A DNA stretch of 64,000 nucleotides from Antennarius striatus (GCF_040054535.1 NC_090791.1:16703827-16767826); one strand, 5' to 3'. Counted from the first letter of the stretch, positions 1 to 11,510 are shown. The notes: a model not told the origin generated them from the letters alone. Numbers and translations are program-made.

Positions 1-2436
1 AAGCTTTAACCGTCTCTTTATTTGATCTTCTGTTTAGCCTGCTGACGGGAGAATCTCCCTTTCAGCTGCTGGTTTATGTCCTCATTTTATTGTTTTATGG
101 TACTTCTCTTTCTAGTTTTTCTCTCTCTGCTGTTTGATTTGCTGAAGCTCCTCAGATGTCCGTTGGGATCAGTCGCTGTCTTGCTACGAAACAATATCAT
201 TTCGCTGATCTTCATCCGTCTCCACTAAGGAGGTCAAGTTTCCACCAAAGTTTGTTGGTTTGCAGGATCACTCAAGAACTACTACTCCGATTTCCATACA
301 TGTTTCGAAGGAAAGACACGTCTTAGTCCAGAATAGACCCCATCAATATTTAGTGATGATGGATTTTGGTTTCACTTTCTTCAATTTTGTTTCTTGATTT
401 GGTTTTTTATCTTTACTTGAAGGTCCTCCTCTTTTACTTTTCTGTGGCTCTGCTCCTCTCTGATTGTTTACTCCTGTGTCTCATTGTCTTCTATTTCATC
501 CTGTGTTAACAATCTGTGTGTTTGTGTTTCTGTCAGTCTGTTTGCTCCTTTCTGATTCCACTCTTCAGCCTGGTTTTGCAGAGCCGGTATCGTTCCCTGT
601 GCAATCTGGGAAATGGATCAGCAGCTTTAGCTAATTGTTACACTTGCCAATGTTAACACCTGACGTTTGTGTACGAGAGCATCTTTAGTTGTTGCTTTGT
701 GTTTATTTAGTGTCTTCTTATCAGTGAACACAGCAAACAAAAGTTTGCATCATCACTTTATCACCTCGTCTCCCCGTCATGAGCTGACCTGTATCGTTGT
801 GTAATAAATGAGGCTGTCGCTCTAAGTGCTCCTGATTCTGAGCCTCTCTTTAAATGATGGATCCTCTGGAGCCTCTGAGGCTGTATCTAGATATCTGCAC
901 TCACATCGATACGAGGGCAACAAGCTATCTGTTGTTCCCCGATGAGCTGCAATATAAAATTAATACTAGAGACATTCATTCTTTAAAATAATAAACAATT
1001 TAATGAGAATTTATTGTGAGAAAACAGCCTCAAAATGAGCCTATTGCTGAATCCACACCTTACTGGAGACAGGCCTCACTTTATGGCTGGGATGAGACTG
1101 CATTAGATGTTTGGATAAGTAGATTACGAGGTTATTTTAATGGAATTTTACTAAACAAACCTCTAATCATATTCATATGCAATATGAAAGCTGTGCCAGT
1201 ATTGATCACTTCATTAAATTATATGCTTTCAAAGAAAAGCAGCTACTTTGAGCACAGAGAGTGACTCTGAGTTTCATTGGTGTCTGTTGAAAAGAGATGA
1301 TCAAAAGTTAGATTACAAAGTTAATCTCAGGAAACCGTCACAATCTAGTTTAAAACCATAAAGTAGTTTTTATTTCACACTTCAAGCCAACAGACACATT
1401 TAATGTTTCCATTCAGCCATTAAACAGTGGAGTACTTTATGATATTAACAGGCTGCCAGTGAGAGATGAGTCACTTCTCCATTTAAATAAACCTGAGTCA
1501 TTTCTTGGCAGTTGTCTGTCAGAGACGGCGATGAATCAACCGGAGAGCTGCTGTCGTTTGTGACGGCGATGCAAAGCTTCAAGGGTTAAAGTGACCCTTC
1601 ACCGATGTGTAGCAAAACTCACAAGGGACACACAACCATGTTTTTGACATGCGGACATGCTGCTGCAGCCGTGTCGGGAGATATTTTTAGCGTGAAATCA
1701 ATTATTCATCCACTGCAGACAATCTAACCTCCACCTCTTGTTGCAAAAAAACTGTGTTAACCGAAGTCGTCAAACCCCCGTAGCATCATTTACAAATCAA
1801 TACCGGTCGTCAGCCAGCACATTTAAAAGCCTCGCTCAGCGTCGGTGTGTTTCCACACCATTACGAACCACACTGCAAGCAGGTCCCGCTGTTTAAGTCA
1901 ACACACACCAGCCAGCAGTCAGGTAAACAACCCTGGAGATCACAACGGGGACAATTCAGTTCAGTTCAGACACCATCAACCCCATCGCCTGGGATGGTGC
2001 CCGCCCCTCCACGCCACGCAGTGGTTTTATCGTTCCATCATGTGAATTCACCGCAACAACAACGACATTGGATCTCATACACATGTTCTTATTTTCATAG
2101 TTGTACTAGAAACACGTTATTACTACTGCTGTTACTTAAGTCCTGAGGCAAATGATATTGCTGTTATATTCCTGAGGCAGGAGGTCTGGAGCTGTGTGTC
2201 TTCAGCTTTACAAACAGCGAACACAACCAGGCCCACACCCACTTGACAGGTGGCCCCTGCCTTCAATAGAACACAAAGACAATCCCAGCACCGCATCTAC
2301 AGAGTGTGTTGGTATGTGTGTGTACACATCCGTGTGCGTCCATGTGCTGTTAGCAGGTTTGCATCCGCTCAGCCAAAAATAGCTGTAGCTCATACAAGAA
2401 AGCCCTGCAGCCACACAGGTAGGGAATAAACCTGTC
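1..2436. other. Intergenic, nothing recognised
   Basis: Moderately AT-rich unique-looking sequence. Open frames here are short (under about 100 codons) with no family motif, signal peptide or splice-supported continuation. I see no RNA gene or mobile element that I can name. Confidence 0.5.
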
Positions 2437-2487
2437 TCACACACACACAGACATGCAGACACAGACACACACACACACACACACACT
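2437..2487. repeat. (CA)n microsatellite, interrupted
   Basis: Two CA runs are separated by an imperfect GACATGCAGACAGA stretch. It is simple dinucleotide sequence with no coding content. Confidence 0.85.
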
Positions 2488-3269
2488 GAAACTGCAACCT
2501 GCGGAGAGGCATTGTTAAATCATTTTACATTTACCTGCATACATTTGGTTTGGTGGAGATTATTTGGATAAATTTTGAGATGTTCTGAATTTCTCTGAGA
2601 TGACGTGTGATCCTTACAGAAAACAGTTGCGTAGAATAAAAAGGGACTGCATGTTTCTGCTGCAGGGAGAAGCAGCAGATGCAGGTGACTGCGGCGTGGT
2701 TCATTGATCAGGATGGCTAAAAACAGCGCGACACAGACATCAACGATTCAGCCTGCTGCCTAAATTGGGTGTGGATGCTGAAAGAGAGGGGGGAGCTGAT
2801 GATCACATCACTGAATACGGGTGAACAATTGTTGAGAATAACATGTTGGAACTACAGGAAGACCAGGAGGGAAATAAAATGTTCACTTCATTAGGGTGGG
2901 GGTGGGAAGGAGACCTCCCAGAGGAACAGCCATCTCTGAAAGCCCACACACTTTTTCCATCACCCCAGAACGTTTAATGTGTCTAAGTGTGAATTTTTTT
3001 TTAATCATCAACATAACAAAATGTTTCAAGTGGATTATATTCAAGACTTGTATTTAGATTTTAATACAACCAAGACACATACTATGATCCTGCTGTGTGA
3101 TGCTGCATTGGTCCACTTCAGTCAATCTACAGGACTACTATAACTGGATTAATCAGGTTGACCCTGAACTGGAAAAAACACCAACAAATCAAAAGCTAGG
3201 ACCAAGGCAGTCAGAGACTGCAACATCCCCCAAGACCCCTGAATTCAAAGTTTTATCCTGACCTACTTG

Positions 3270-4955
3270 ATTGGCATGTTTGATTTGGCAAAAGAGATGG
3301 GAAGGACGTGCAGCAGGTTAGGATGATTAAGGATAGGGATGGAAGTCTATTGACAGGTGCCAGTAGTGTGATGGAAAGATGGAAAGAGTACTTTGAAGAG
3401 TTGATGAACGTGGAAAATAACAGAGAGCAAAGACTAGAAGAGGTGACTGTTGTGGACCAGGATGTAGCAAAGATTAGTCAGGATGAAGTGAGGAGGGCAC
3501 TGAAGAGGATGAAGAGTGGAAAGGCCGTCGGTCCTGATGATATACCTGTGGAGGTATGGAAGTGTCTAGGAGAGGTGGCAGTAGAGTTTCTGACTGGGTT
3601 GTTCAACAGGATCTTAGATAGTGAGAAGATGCCTGAGGAATGGAGGAGAAGTGTGCTGATGCCCATTTTTAAGAACAAGGGAGATGTGCAGAGTTGTGGC
3701 AACTACAGAGGAATAAAGCTGATGAGCCATACAATGAAGTTATGGGAAAGAGTAGTTGAAGCGAGACTAAGTGCAGAAGTGAACATTTGTGAGCAGCAGT
3801 ATGGTTTCATGCCAAAAAAGAGTACTACAGATGCAGTATTTGCTTTGGGGATTCTGATAGAGAAGTACAGAGAAGGCCAGAGGGAGCTGCATTGTGTTTT
3901 TGTAGATCTGGAGAAAGCTTATGACAGGGTGTCCAGCGAGGAACTGTGGTATTGTATGAGGAAGTCTGGAGTGGCAGAGAAGTATGTTAGAGCGGAGAAG
4001 GACATGTATGAGGACTGTAAGACAGTGGTGAGGTGTGCTGTAGGTGTGACAGAGGAGTTCAAGGTGGAGGTGGGACTGCATCAGGGATCAGCTCTGAGCC
4101 CCTTCTTGTTCGCTATGGTGATGGACAGGCTGACAGACGAGGTTAGACAGGAATCTCCATGGACTATGATGTTTGCAGAAGACATTGTGATCTGTAGTGA
4201 GAGCAGGGAACAGGTGGAGGAGAAGCTAGAGAGGTGGAGGTTTGTCCTGGAAAGGAGAGGAATGAAGGTTAGCCGCAGTAAGACAGAGTACATGTGTGTG
4301 AATGAGAGGGACCCAAGTGGAAGAGTGAGGTTACAGGGAGAAGAGATCAAGAAGGGGGGACGATTTTAAGTACTAAGGGGCATCAGTCCAGAGCAATGGA
4401 GAGTGTGGAAATGAGGTGAAGAAGCGTGTCCAGGCAGGATGGAACGGGTGGAGAAAAGTGTCAGGTGTGATGTGTGATAGAAGAGTTTCAGCTAAAATGA
4501 AAGGAAAGGTGTACAAAACTGTGGTGAGACCAGCGATGTTGTTTGGTCTAGAGACAGTGTCACTGAGGAAAAGACAGGAGACAGAGCTGGAGGTAGCAGA
4601 GATGAAGATGCTGAGGTTCTCTTTGGGAGTGACCAGGAAGGATAGGATCAGGAATGAGTACATCAGTGGGACAGCACATGTCTGAGGTCTTGGAGATAAA
4701 GTCAGAGAGACCAGACTGAGATGGTTTGGACATGTCCAGAGGAGAGATAGTGAATATATTGGTAGAAGGATGCTGAGTTTTGAACTGCCAGGCAGGAGGC
4801 CTAGAGGAAGACCAAAGAGGAGGTTTATGGATGTAGTGAAAGAGGACATGAAGGTAGTTGGTGTGAGAGAAGAGGATGCAGACAAAAGGGTTAGATGGAG
4901 GCAAATGATTCGCCGTTGCGACCCCTGAAGGGAAAAGCAGAAAGGAAGAGAAGAC
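3270..4955 (+). mobile_element. RTE-like LINE, copy 1, 5'-truncated
   Basis: A non-LTR retrotransposon fragment in sense orientation covering the reverse-transcriptase region and the 3' end. It is flanked by a perfect 13-bp direct repeat, CCTGACCTACTTG, at 3257-3269 and 4956-4968, a target-site duplication that fixes both ends. The target lies inside repeat A. The body starts near 3295; the first 25 bp after the duplication are an inverted piece of the element's own 5' region. The 3' end, after the stop at 4926-4928, is a short purine-rich tail (AAGGGAAAAGCAG...). It is the same family as the copies at 9811-10618 and 51212-54309. Placement near the RTE/Expander-type fish LINEs is from memory of conserved RT sequence. 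Confidence 0.85.
3308..4928 (+). pseudogene. LINE reverse transcriptase, broken (copy 1)
   Basis: The frame is open for 353 codons (3308-4369) and contains typical non-LTR RT blocks: GKAVGPDDIP, the NYRGIKLMS block, QQYGFMPKKSTTDAVF, motif A FVDLEKAYDRV with Asp200, and LHQGSALSPFLFA. The motif C box reads FAED instead of FADD, so the first catalytic Asp is Glu291. A frameshift at the G-run near 4355-4360 moves the rest to another frame (4416-4685). An in-frame TGA at 4683-4685 follows, and the C-terminal part then continues to the TGA at 4926-4928. Three independent lesions make this a dead copy. Confidence 0.85.
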
Positions 4956-5283
4956 CCTGACCTACTTGCATAGGTCAAAGATCAAAGCTAGTGCTGTGAC
5001 CTATTTTCATAGATCAAAGCAGTAGCTTTGTTCTACAGTCTTACACAAACTGACTTCCTCCCTGGTCTTTCTATTTTATCCAGTTCCAGAGTGTACAAAA
5101 GTTAAAATCTCATTTTCGTCGCTTTTGCCGCCTGAGTAATGTGCTTTTTGTTTCATCTTTCTATCTGGAACGGTTGCAAAGATACTTGGTGGACTAACGG
5201 ACAGACGGACGAACAGACTAACGGACCAACACACAAGCGCGGACAATTACAATACATCACCGCTTTGAAGCGGGATGCAATAA

Positions 5284-6298
5284 CAGCAACTAGCAGAGTT
5301 TAGAGCTGAAATCAGCTTTGAGTTCAAAATACCCTCAAAGTCAATCTAAAACTTCAGCTCTGGGTCATTCTGCTGTTTCAGATGCTGAAACCGCAGCAGA
5401 CTGAACAGAGGTGTCATCAGTTCTATTTCCACCAGTGTCCCTCTGATGCTGTCTGATGCTGTTTGCCTCCCCAGACTTCAAACCCAGCAATATTAAATGC
5501 ATTTAGGTCAAGAAGCAGAAGTTGTGAGAACTGAAGACGCCTTTTGGATGAGAGCTGAAATATCTTACCCAACCTAAAGCAGGTCCATTATTTTGTCTTC
5601 TCGATTTGAATGAATAAATGAATGATTTAGTGAACGAACGAACGAACGAACGAACGGACGAATGAATGAATAACAGATCAAATATCTCACCAAATTGCAC
5701 AGACCTGCTGCCTCTGCATGCATATGTACGTTATATAACGAAGGCTTCAGCTACACTGACTGATCCTGTGAAACTGGTTAAGATAAAGGATTGCTAAAAG
5801 ACTGAGGCTGAGAAATCAACTTTGAATATTTCTTTCAATAATTAAAATTCTGAAAAAAATGTTGGTAGGTCACATTTTTTAAGGTTTTCAACAAAGAAGC
5901 ACAATTAAAAATGAAATTCTTTCTACAGTCACATTTTGGGAGATGCTCGAGGACAAGCTAGCAGCTAACTCTTTGCATCCTCCCACGCCGATGGAGCGTT
6001 GGTGACAGCTTCACACGTAAATCAGCAGGCAGCTCGGCCTGCTATCAGCGTCAGAACAAGCAAACCGCTCTGGTACCAGAGATGGATTCTGTTTTGGTCT
6101 TCCTCCTCTTCAGGGAAATCAGCTCACTCAGGGTCAGATCCAGTAAATCAATGCCAGAGACTCTGCAGCTACACGTCTCTCCCCTCTGAAAGCTTTCCTC
6201 GCTGTAAAATTATGAACACCATGAAAAATTAATGAACGTACTTGACTGCTGAAAGGACTTTGCCTACAGACAACAAATATTTCAACCTTTAAATTGTT
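5284..6298. other. Intergenic between two facing repeats
   Basis: No gene seen. A short GAAC/GAAT tetranucleotide run lies at about 5633-5670. It resembles the tetranucleotide-rich inner part of repeat A and may be a fragment of it. Confidence 0.45.
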
Positions 6299-6757
6299 AC
6301 ATCCCGCTTCGAAGCGGTGATGTATTGTAATTGTCAGTGTTTGTGTGTTTGTGTGTTCGTCCGTTCGTTTGTTCGTTTGTTAGTTAGTCCACCAAATATC
6401 TTCACAACCGTTGTAGATAGAAAGATGAAACAAAACGCACATTACTTGGGTGACAAAGGGGATGAAAATGAGATGATGACCTTTACCTTGAGAAAAGTAG
6501 GTCAAGGTTAAATTTCGACTTTTGTACACTCAGGAACCAGATAAGATAGCAAGACGAGGGAGAAGGCCAGTGTGAGTAAGACCATAGATCAAATCTAGTG
6601 CTTTGATCTACATATGCGCTAGCTTTGATTTATGGTCCGCTCCTTTTGATCAATGGTCAAAGCTAGCGCATAACTTTGACCTACCCTGAAGCTTTGACCC
6701 TAACCTACCCTTAAAATAGGTCAGGGTAAGTTGCGGGATTTCTCTGCCTTGTTAGTT
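6299..6757 (-). repeat. Repeat A copy 2 (MITE-like), near complete
   Basis: This is the reverse complement of the repeat at 3204-5283. Its outer end on the plus strand is ACATCCCGCTTCGAAGCGG, which contains the palindrome CCGCTTCGAAGCGG, and the other end is TTGCGGGAT. The middle holds AGGTCAAGGT (6499-6508) and several GGTCAAAG / CTTTGACC motifs that form internal inverted repeats (GCTAGCTTTGA against TCAAAGCTAGC). It has no coding capacity. At about 460 bp it is the most complete copy in the window and the best one for defining the family. Confidence 0.6.
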
Positions 6758-6845
6758 ATCCAATTGCACTCTATCATGTAATGAATCCGTGTGGATATTT
6801 TGTTATTTTGAGATGCACCTTCCTTTACGTCCACATCCACACGTA

Positions 6846-7945
6846 CAGTTAGATTCATATATATTTGGACACTGACATTCATTACCTGTTTAATGAACTC
6901 CATTCCAATTATAGTTTTATAATGGACATGGGCAGAAAGTGCAGACTCTGATTTTTTGCTCCTTAACATATGCCACTTTATTTTAAAAAGGACCAAAGGT
7001 AATTGGACCTTGACTCAAAGGCCATTTCATATATAGGTGTGGGTTCTTTTCATCCTTTCATTATCACCATAAAAGACCTGGAGTTGATTTGAGATATGGC
7101 ACTTATGGATATTTTGCTGTGATAAAACAGAAAAAAACATACATGAAACTGTCACAGTTTTAGGAGTGGCAAAATCTAAAGTTCGGTTAATCCTAACACA
7201 AAAAAAAAAGACAGAAAACACTGGTGAACTCGGTACAGTAATGCAAAAAGACCTGGGTGTTCAAAGAAGAAAAAAGTTGTGGATGATCACAGAATCATTC
7301 CATGGTGAAGTGAAACCCCTTCATAAGAGCCAGCCAAGTTAAAAGCACTCCAAGAAGTAGACATATCATTGCCTATATGTACTAATATATTAATTCTGAG
7401 GTGTTCAGAAATACTGTTGGTTCAAGTTCAGCCAAACGGATTAGGTAGTGTTTCATGATACCAATGGAAAATGGAAAACCCCAAACCCCAGACTTCAGGA
7501 CAGCACAACAGTGGAATATTCCTGAACGGCCAAGTCAGTCACATGATTTCACTTTTACAGACTCACTTTCAGACAGAAATACCACAAAAAAAACCAGCAA
7601 TTGACAACCGCTGCAGTAAAGGTCATTAAAGAGGAGTAAGCCCAGCGTCTGCTGATGTTCATTAGTTCAACTCTTCAGGCAGTCATTAGGGTTTTCAACC
7701 AAGTAGACGAAATGAATATTTTATTTTCAATTATAGAATTTATCCAATTACTTCCTGAAATGAAGGGATTGTGTTTCAAAATGATTTAGCTCATCACATT
7801 TTATGTAATTTTTTTTTCGAACCCACTAAATTAAAGCTGAAACTCTGCACTTCAACTGCATCTGAAGTGTTTCATCTAAAATTAATTGTAATACTGCATA
7901 GAACCAAAAACTTTCTCTCTGGACTGTAAGTCCATACTGCATTCA
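6846..7945 (+). mobile_element. Tc1-like DNA transposon relic
   Basis: The left end reads CAGTTAGATTCATATATAT followed by TTGGACACTGACA, a decayed version of the Tc1-like terminal repeat I recall from many fishes. The right part (about 7560-7910) resembles the 3' half of the same elements: remnants coding the transposase C-terminus, then CCTGAAATGAAGGGATTGTG and the TTAAAGCTGAAA...CTGCACTTCAACTGCATCTG stretch. The right terminal repeat survives only as a weak GGACTGTAAGTCCATA. The transposase frame is riddled with stops. Recognition is by memory, so the family name and exact ends are uncertain. Confidence 0.6.
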
Positions 7946-9000
7946 TTCTGTGACTTCATGTGGAACTGTCTCATCCGTTCGTTACTCAGGCAGCAAAGGG
8001 GATGCATGAAAAGTATGAAAAGGTGGTGGAGAAGGAATGTAGTAAAACATCTAAGGGAAACGAGAAAGTTTCAAAATTGTCATATTAATGCCGCATCATA
8101 AAGATTTAATGTCCCTACAATATCTCATGATTCATGACATTGTATTTCATGTTTCAGGTGTAGAGGAGTCACATCAGTGACTTTGTGATCTTACAAATTC
8201 TGCTTTGTCATTAAAACGCTCCAGCCAAAGCAGCCAGAACATGTATTGTGTGTGTTTGTTGGATTGTCCTAGATGATGTCAGAGGTCAAAGGTAAACAGC
8301 TCTGTCCCTGTCCACAGTTCAGGGAAGTTAACATTGCAGCAACCACATCCAGCACACATTTAATACGTGTCATTTTTACTTCAAGACGAAAACCTATGTT
8401 GTTCTGCCACAAACATACTTTCATTGAACTGCGTCTGAAAACAAGATGCATTCTGGTCCGTGTTCGTAATCACGAGAGGGGTGAGGAAAAATGGAGCGCA
8501 CACTGGGGAAAGAATGAATCACACTAACCAAGATAAGAAGGATTAAGATGATTAGAGATAACTGATTTAACTGATCTTGTGCTGCTTGATAATATTTTAA
8601 ATAGGAAATGTTGTCGTAAATGTATCCATTCATTCTTCTCTCTCTGACTCGTACGGTAGGAACTCCCACACACGATGTGTCACCTTGTAGCCCTGAAGCC
8701 GTTCTTTTAATACAAGTGGAGTAGCATTGATTCTTTTTTTTTCCTAATTATGCACAGTGCTGACCGACAAACCATTCATCATGCGGAAACACAAACACTC
8801 AGCCGCTGCAGGCGATGTTGGGTGGGGTCCCTTGGGCGCTCTGCTTCATCCACAAACCAACCAGCGGTCAGGGCTGGTCAGACGCAGCAACGGTGTGACC
8901 GTTCATCAGCACTCCTCTGACAGGTCGCCGCAGCGCTTCAGCTATCTGCATGCTCTTTGTTTGCTTCTCAATGGAACACAATCCCAGCAGAAACCATTAG
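7946..9000. other. Intergenic, nothing recognised
   Basis: No gene, RNA or named mobile element is visible. Short frames overlap on both strands without family motifs. Confidence 0.45.
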
Positions 9001-9008
9001 CGCCATTA

Positions 9009-9011
9009 GCA

Positions 9012-9057
<46 letters not shown>
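9009..9057. repeat. (CA)n microsatellite
   Basis: An almost perfect CA dinucleotide tract following TCTCT. Confidence 0.9.
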
Positions 9058-9058
<1 letters not shown>

Positions 9059-9255
9059 GAGCGGCTCCACTTTGGCGTAAAGCAGATTCCTCTCTGATCC
9101 ACGGCTCTTTGGAGAACACCCACCTAAACATCACACACGGACCCCCGGGCGTCACCTCCGCATGCCGTCACACGGCGGCCCCTGAGTGGGTGGGTGTCAC
9201 CGGCGGATGTGCTGATCAGGAACTTCACATCCGCTCCCACAGCTCATGAATAAGC

Positions 9256-9256
<1 letters not shown>

Positions 9257-9330
<74 letters not shown>
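9257..9330. repeat. (GT)n microsatellite
   Basis: An uninterrupted GT tract of about 70 bp. It lies 200 bp from a CA tract of opposite strand sense, so the two could pair as inverted repeats. Confidence 0.9.
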
Positions 9331-9334
<4 letters not shown>

Positions 9335-9716
9335 GTATATGTTCAAGCATAAATTTACATGATTTAAGTTCACTGTCTGTAGCGTGATGAGAGTGAGATG
9401 ATGCCGTATAGCTGCATCTCTATTAGCATGATGTTAGCATCTGCTATCAGGCCATGAGGCTCTGTCAGCACCTTTTGAAATGATTCTGTCTGCAATGCTG
9501 ATTTCAAACCTGGAGTAACAAAATCAGGATAGACTGTCAAGGAGAAGATGAGACGGTGTTCTTAACATTCTGGCTAGATGACTGACTAGGTCACTCTGAC
9601 TCTGTCAGAGTGACGGAGTGACGGAGTCAGAGTGACCGTTCACACTAACATCCATTACCTGAAGGGTGGGGCAGGTAATGTCCAGCCACCCAGTGATGAG
9701 TGGAGGCTTCAGGAGG

Positions 9717-10502
9717 TTACCACTTCCAGCCAAGACACGCAGTAGTCCACAAAAAGCAGACTGACATGTAATATCTGACACATACAGGTAAAACTCGGCT
9801 TATGTCGTCAACTACCATCTGTCCTTCTGAGTTCCTCTCCTGGATACCAAACCTGCCCATCACCTCCTCATCACCTCTGTTTCCTGCACCAACATGTCCA
9901 TTGAAGTCTGCACCAATGACAACTCTCTCACTTCTAGGTATGCTGTGCATCACTTTGTCAAAGTCCAACCAGAATTTCTCCTTCTCCTCCAGCTCACATC
10001 CTACCTGTGGAGCATACCCACTAACAACATTGAACATCACATCTTCAATTTCTACCTTCAGACTCATCACTCTATCCGACACTCTTTTTACCTCCAGGAC
10101 ATTCCTAACAAACTCCTCCTTCAAGATAACTCCTACTCCATTTCTCTTCCCATCTACACCATGATAGAACAACTTGAGCCCTGCTCCTAAACTTCTAGCC
10201 TTGCTACCTTTCCACCTGGTCTCCTGGACACACAGTATGTCTACCTTCCTCCTCTGCATCATGTCAACCAACTCTCTACCTTTCACTGTCATAGTTCCAA
10301 CATCCAACGTCCCTACACTCAGTCCTATACGCTTGGTGTTCCTCTTCTCTCTCTTCCTACAAACATACTTTTCTCCTCTCCTTCTTCGACCAACAGTAAT
10401 CCAATTTCCACCGGCACCCTGTAGGTGAACAGCACCAAAGACGGTCGTTGTTAACCCGGGCCTCGACCAATCCGGTATGGAAGTCATAGGTTTGATTCGC
10501 AT
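9717..10502 (-). pseudogene. LINE apurinic endonuclease domain, truncated
   Basis: The frame is open for 261 codons. The N-terminal 65 or so are 5'-UTR-derived and basic. An exonuclease-endonuclease-phosphatase type domain follows, with ILCVQETRWKG (the Glu box), VVSGYAPQVG and VVIGADFNGHVGAGNRG. These are hallmarks of the APE-type endonuclease that nicks target DNA for non-LTR elements. LINE homology ends at QMVVD; the last 30 or so residues are read-through into flanking MITE sequence. With no reverse transcriptase this copy cannot act alone. Confidence 0.8.
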
Positions 10503-11098
10503 GTTTGATTTGGCAAAAGGTTTACGTCGGATGCCCTTCCTGACACAACCCTCCGTATTTATCCGGGCTTGGGACCGGCACAGTAAGACACTGACTTGTG
10601 CCCTTTTGCGGCTACATTGTCGTCACCAGGACACGCAAGTCAAAAAACAACATAAGTTTGTCTCTAGGCTAAACTAAAGAGAAAGAATTCCCAATCCTGT
10701 ACTGAACTTTATTAATGAATGTATTTTCAATAATATTTTGTTAATATTTGGCTAATCTACTTTATAAGTAAAAACAATTACATTTCATTTTTTAATATCG
10801 TACAGAAAAAAAAATTGCCGTCTCATCTTCAGCTGCTTCTTCACATTGTGGGTAATGGGGGTAGCTATGGGTTAATAATATGGCATTATATGTTCTTATT
10901 ATGATTTATCGTACAGTAACATGATATTATGTGCCTTTAATGGTTTGCTAGTCATTGTATGATTCTAAAATTTGTGGCAGATGTAAATTTTAGTGAAATG
11001 ACTTAAACCTGATTTTTATTTTTCCGTGTTTTCTTTTTAAAACTAATGTATAATTGAGAATTACGTAACTCAAAACTACATAAGCCAAGGTTTACCTG
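9785..11098. mobile_element. pogo/Tigger-like MITE with a nested LINE
   Basis: The ends are inverted repeats. The left end reads CAGGTAAAACTCGGCTTATG from 9785. The reverse complement of the right end, finishing at 11098, reads CAGGTAAACCTTGGCTTATG. TA dinucleotides flank both ends (9783-9784 and 11099-11100), as expected for Tc1/mariner-superfamily targets. The CAGG...CTCGG end resembles Tigger/pogo termini. Without the nested LINE fragment (9811-10618) and its 7-bp duplication the element is about 500 bp and has no transposase, so it is non-autonomous. Classification is inferred from the ends alone. Confidence 0.65.
9811..10618 (-). mobile_element. RTE-like LINE, copy 2, 5' part only
   Basis: Antisense copy of the LINE family. 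Its 5' end (plus-strand position 10618) coincides with the 5' end of the near-full-length copy at 54309. It holds the 5' UTR and endonuclease region but stops at about 9811, before the reverse transcriptase. GTCGTCA occurs at 9804-9810 and 10619-10625, a 7-bp direct repeat consistent with a target-site duplication. A retained 5' end with a missing 3' end is the reverse of usual LINE truncation. Confidence 0.75.
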
Positions 11099-11374
11099 TA
11101 CATATAAAACCCACCAAAAACTGTTCTAACACTTGAGTTTTGCACAGCTTGAACACAATTAATGACTGTTCTGTGTATAATACTACGTAATATTTTAACA
11201 AATGCACGTAGGCATCAGAATATTATTAGAAAACGACCTCAGAGAAGGGCCTGGCTAACCATTTCAACTCGTTTCCAGTTTTTTAGACTAAGTTGAACTA
11301 AACAACAGCAGGAATCTTCTTTCTTATATGAAGGAAGAAATATGTTTTTAATCACAGGGCTAATGGGGGTGACC

Positions 11375-11510
11375 CACACTCAACCCTCTCTCCAGGTCCT
11401 CCTGAGGCTTTCCGGCTGTGCCTTGACGAGATGGGACGTGTAATCCATCTCTGATCTCCTCCCAGTTGGACATGCTGGAAAACCTCCACAGAGAGAGGCG
11501 TCCATTGTGC
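11375..11510 (-). mobile_element. Fish LINE tail fragment
   Basis: Read on the minus strand it contains CATGTCCAACTGGGAGGAGA, then a CTCGTCAAGGCACAGCCGG-like stretch and CCTGGAGAGAGGG. This resembles the end of fish LINE ORFs of the form CATGTCCCACTGGGAGGAGA that I recall from many teleost genomes. It is short and decayed, and the clade cannot be assigned from this piece. Confidence 0.45.

Larger units (their letters stand above)
3204..5283 (+). repeat. Repeat A copy 1 (MITE-like), split by a LINE
   Basis: The sequence from about 3204 to 3269 and from 4969 to 5283 forms one repeat once the LINE insertion at 3270-4955 and its duplicated target are removed. It aligns along its length with the reverse complement of 6299-6757 and in part with 24528-24900. 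It begins near CAACATCCC and ends GAAGCGGGATGC, so the ends carry a short inverted repeat (CATCCC/GGGATG). The terminus holds a CCGCTT/AAGCGG palindrome. The inner part contains TGACCTA and AGGTCAAAG motifs. There is no coding capacity. Short inverted ends and small size suggest a non-autonomous DNA transposon; the family is unnamed here. Confidence 0.6.
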
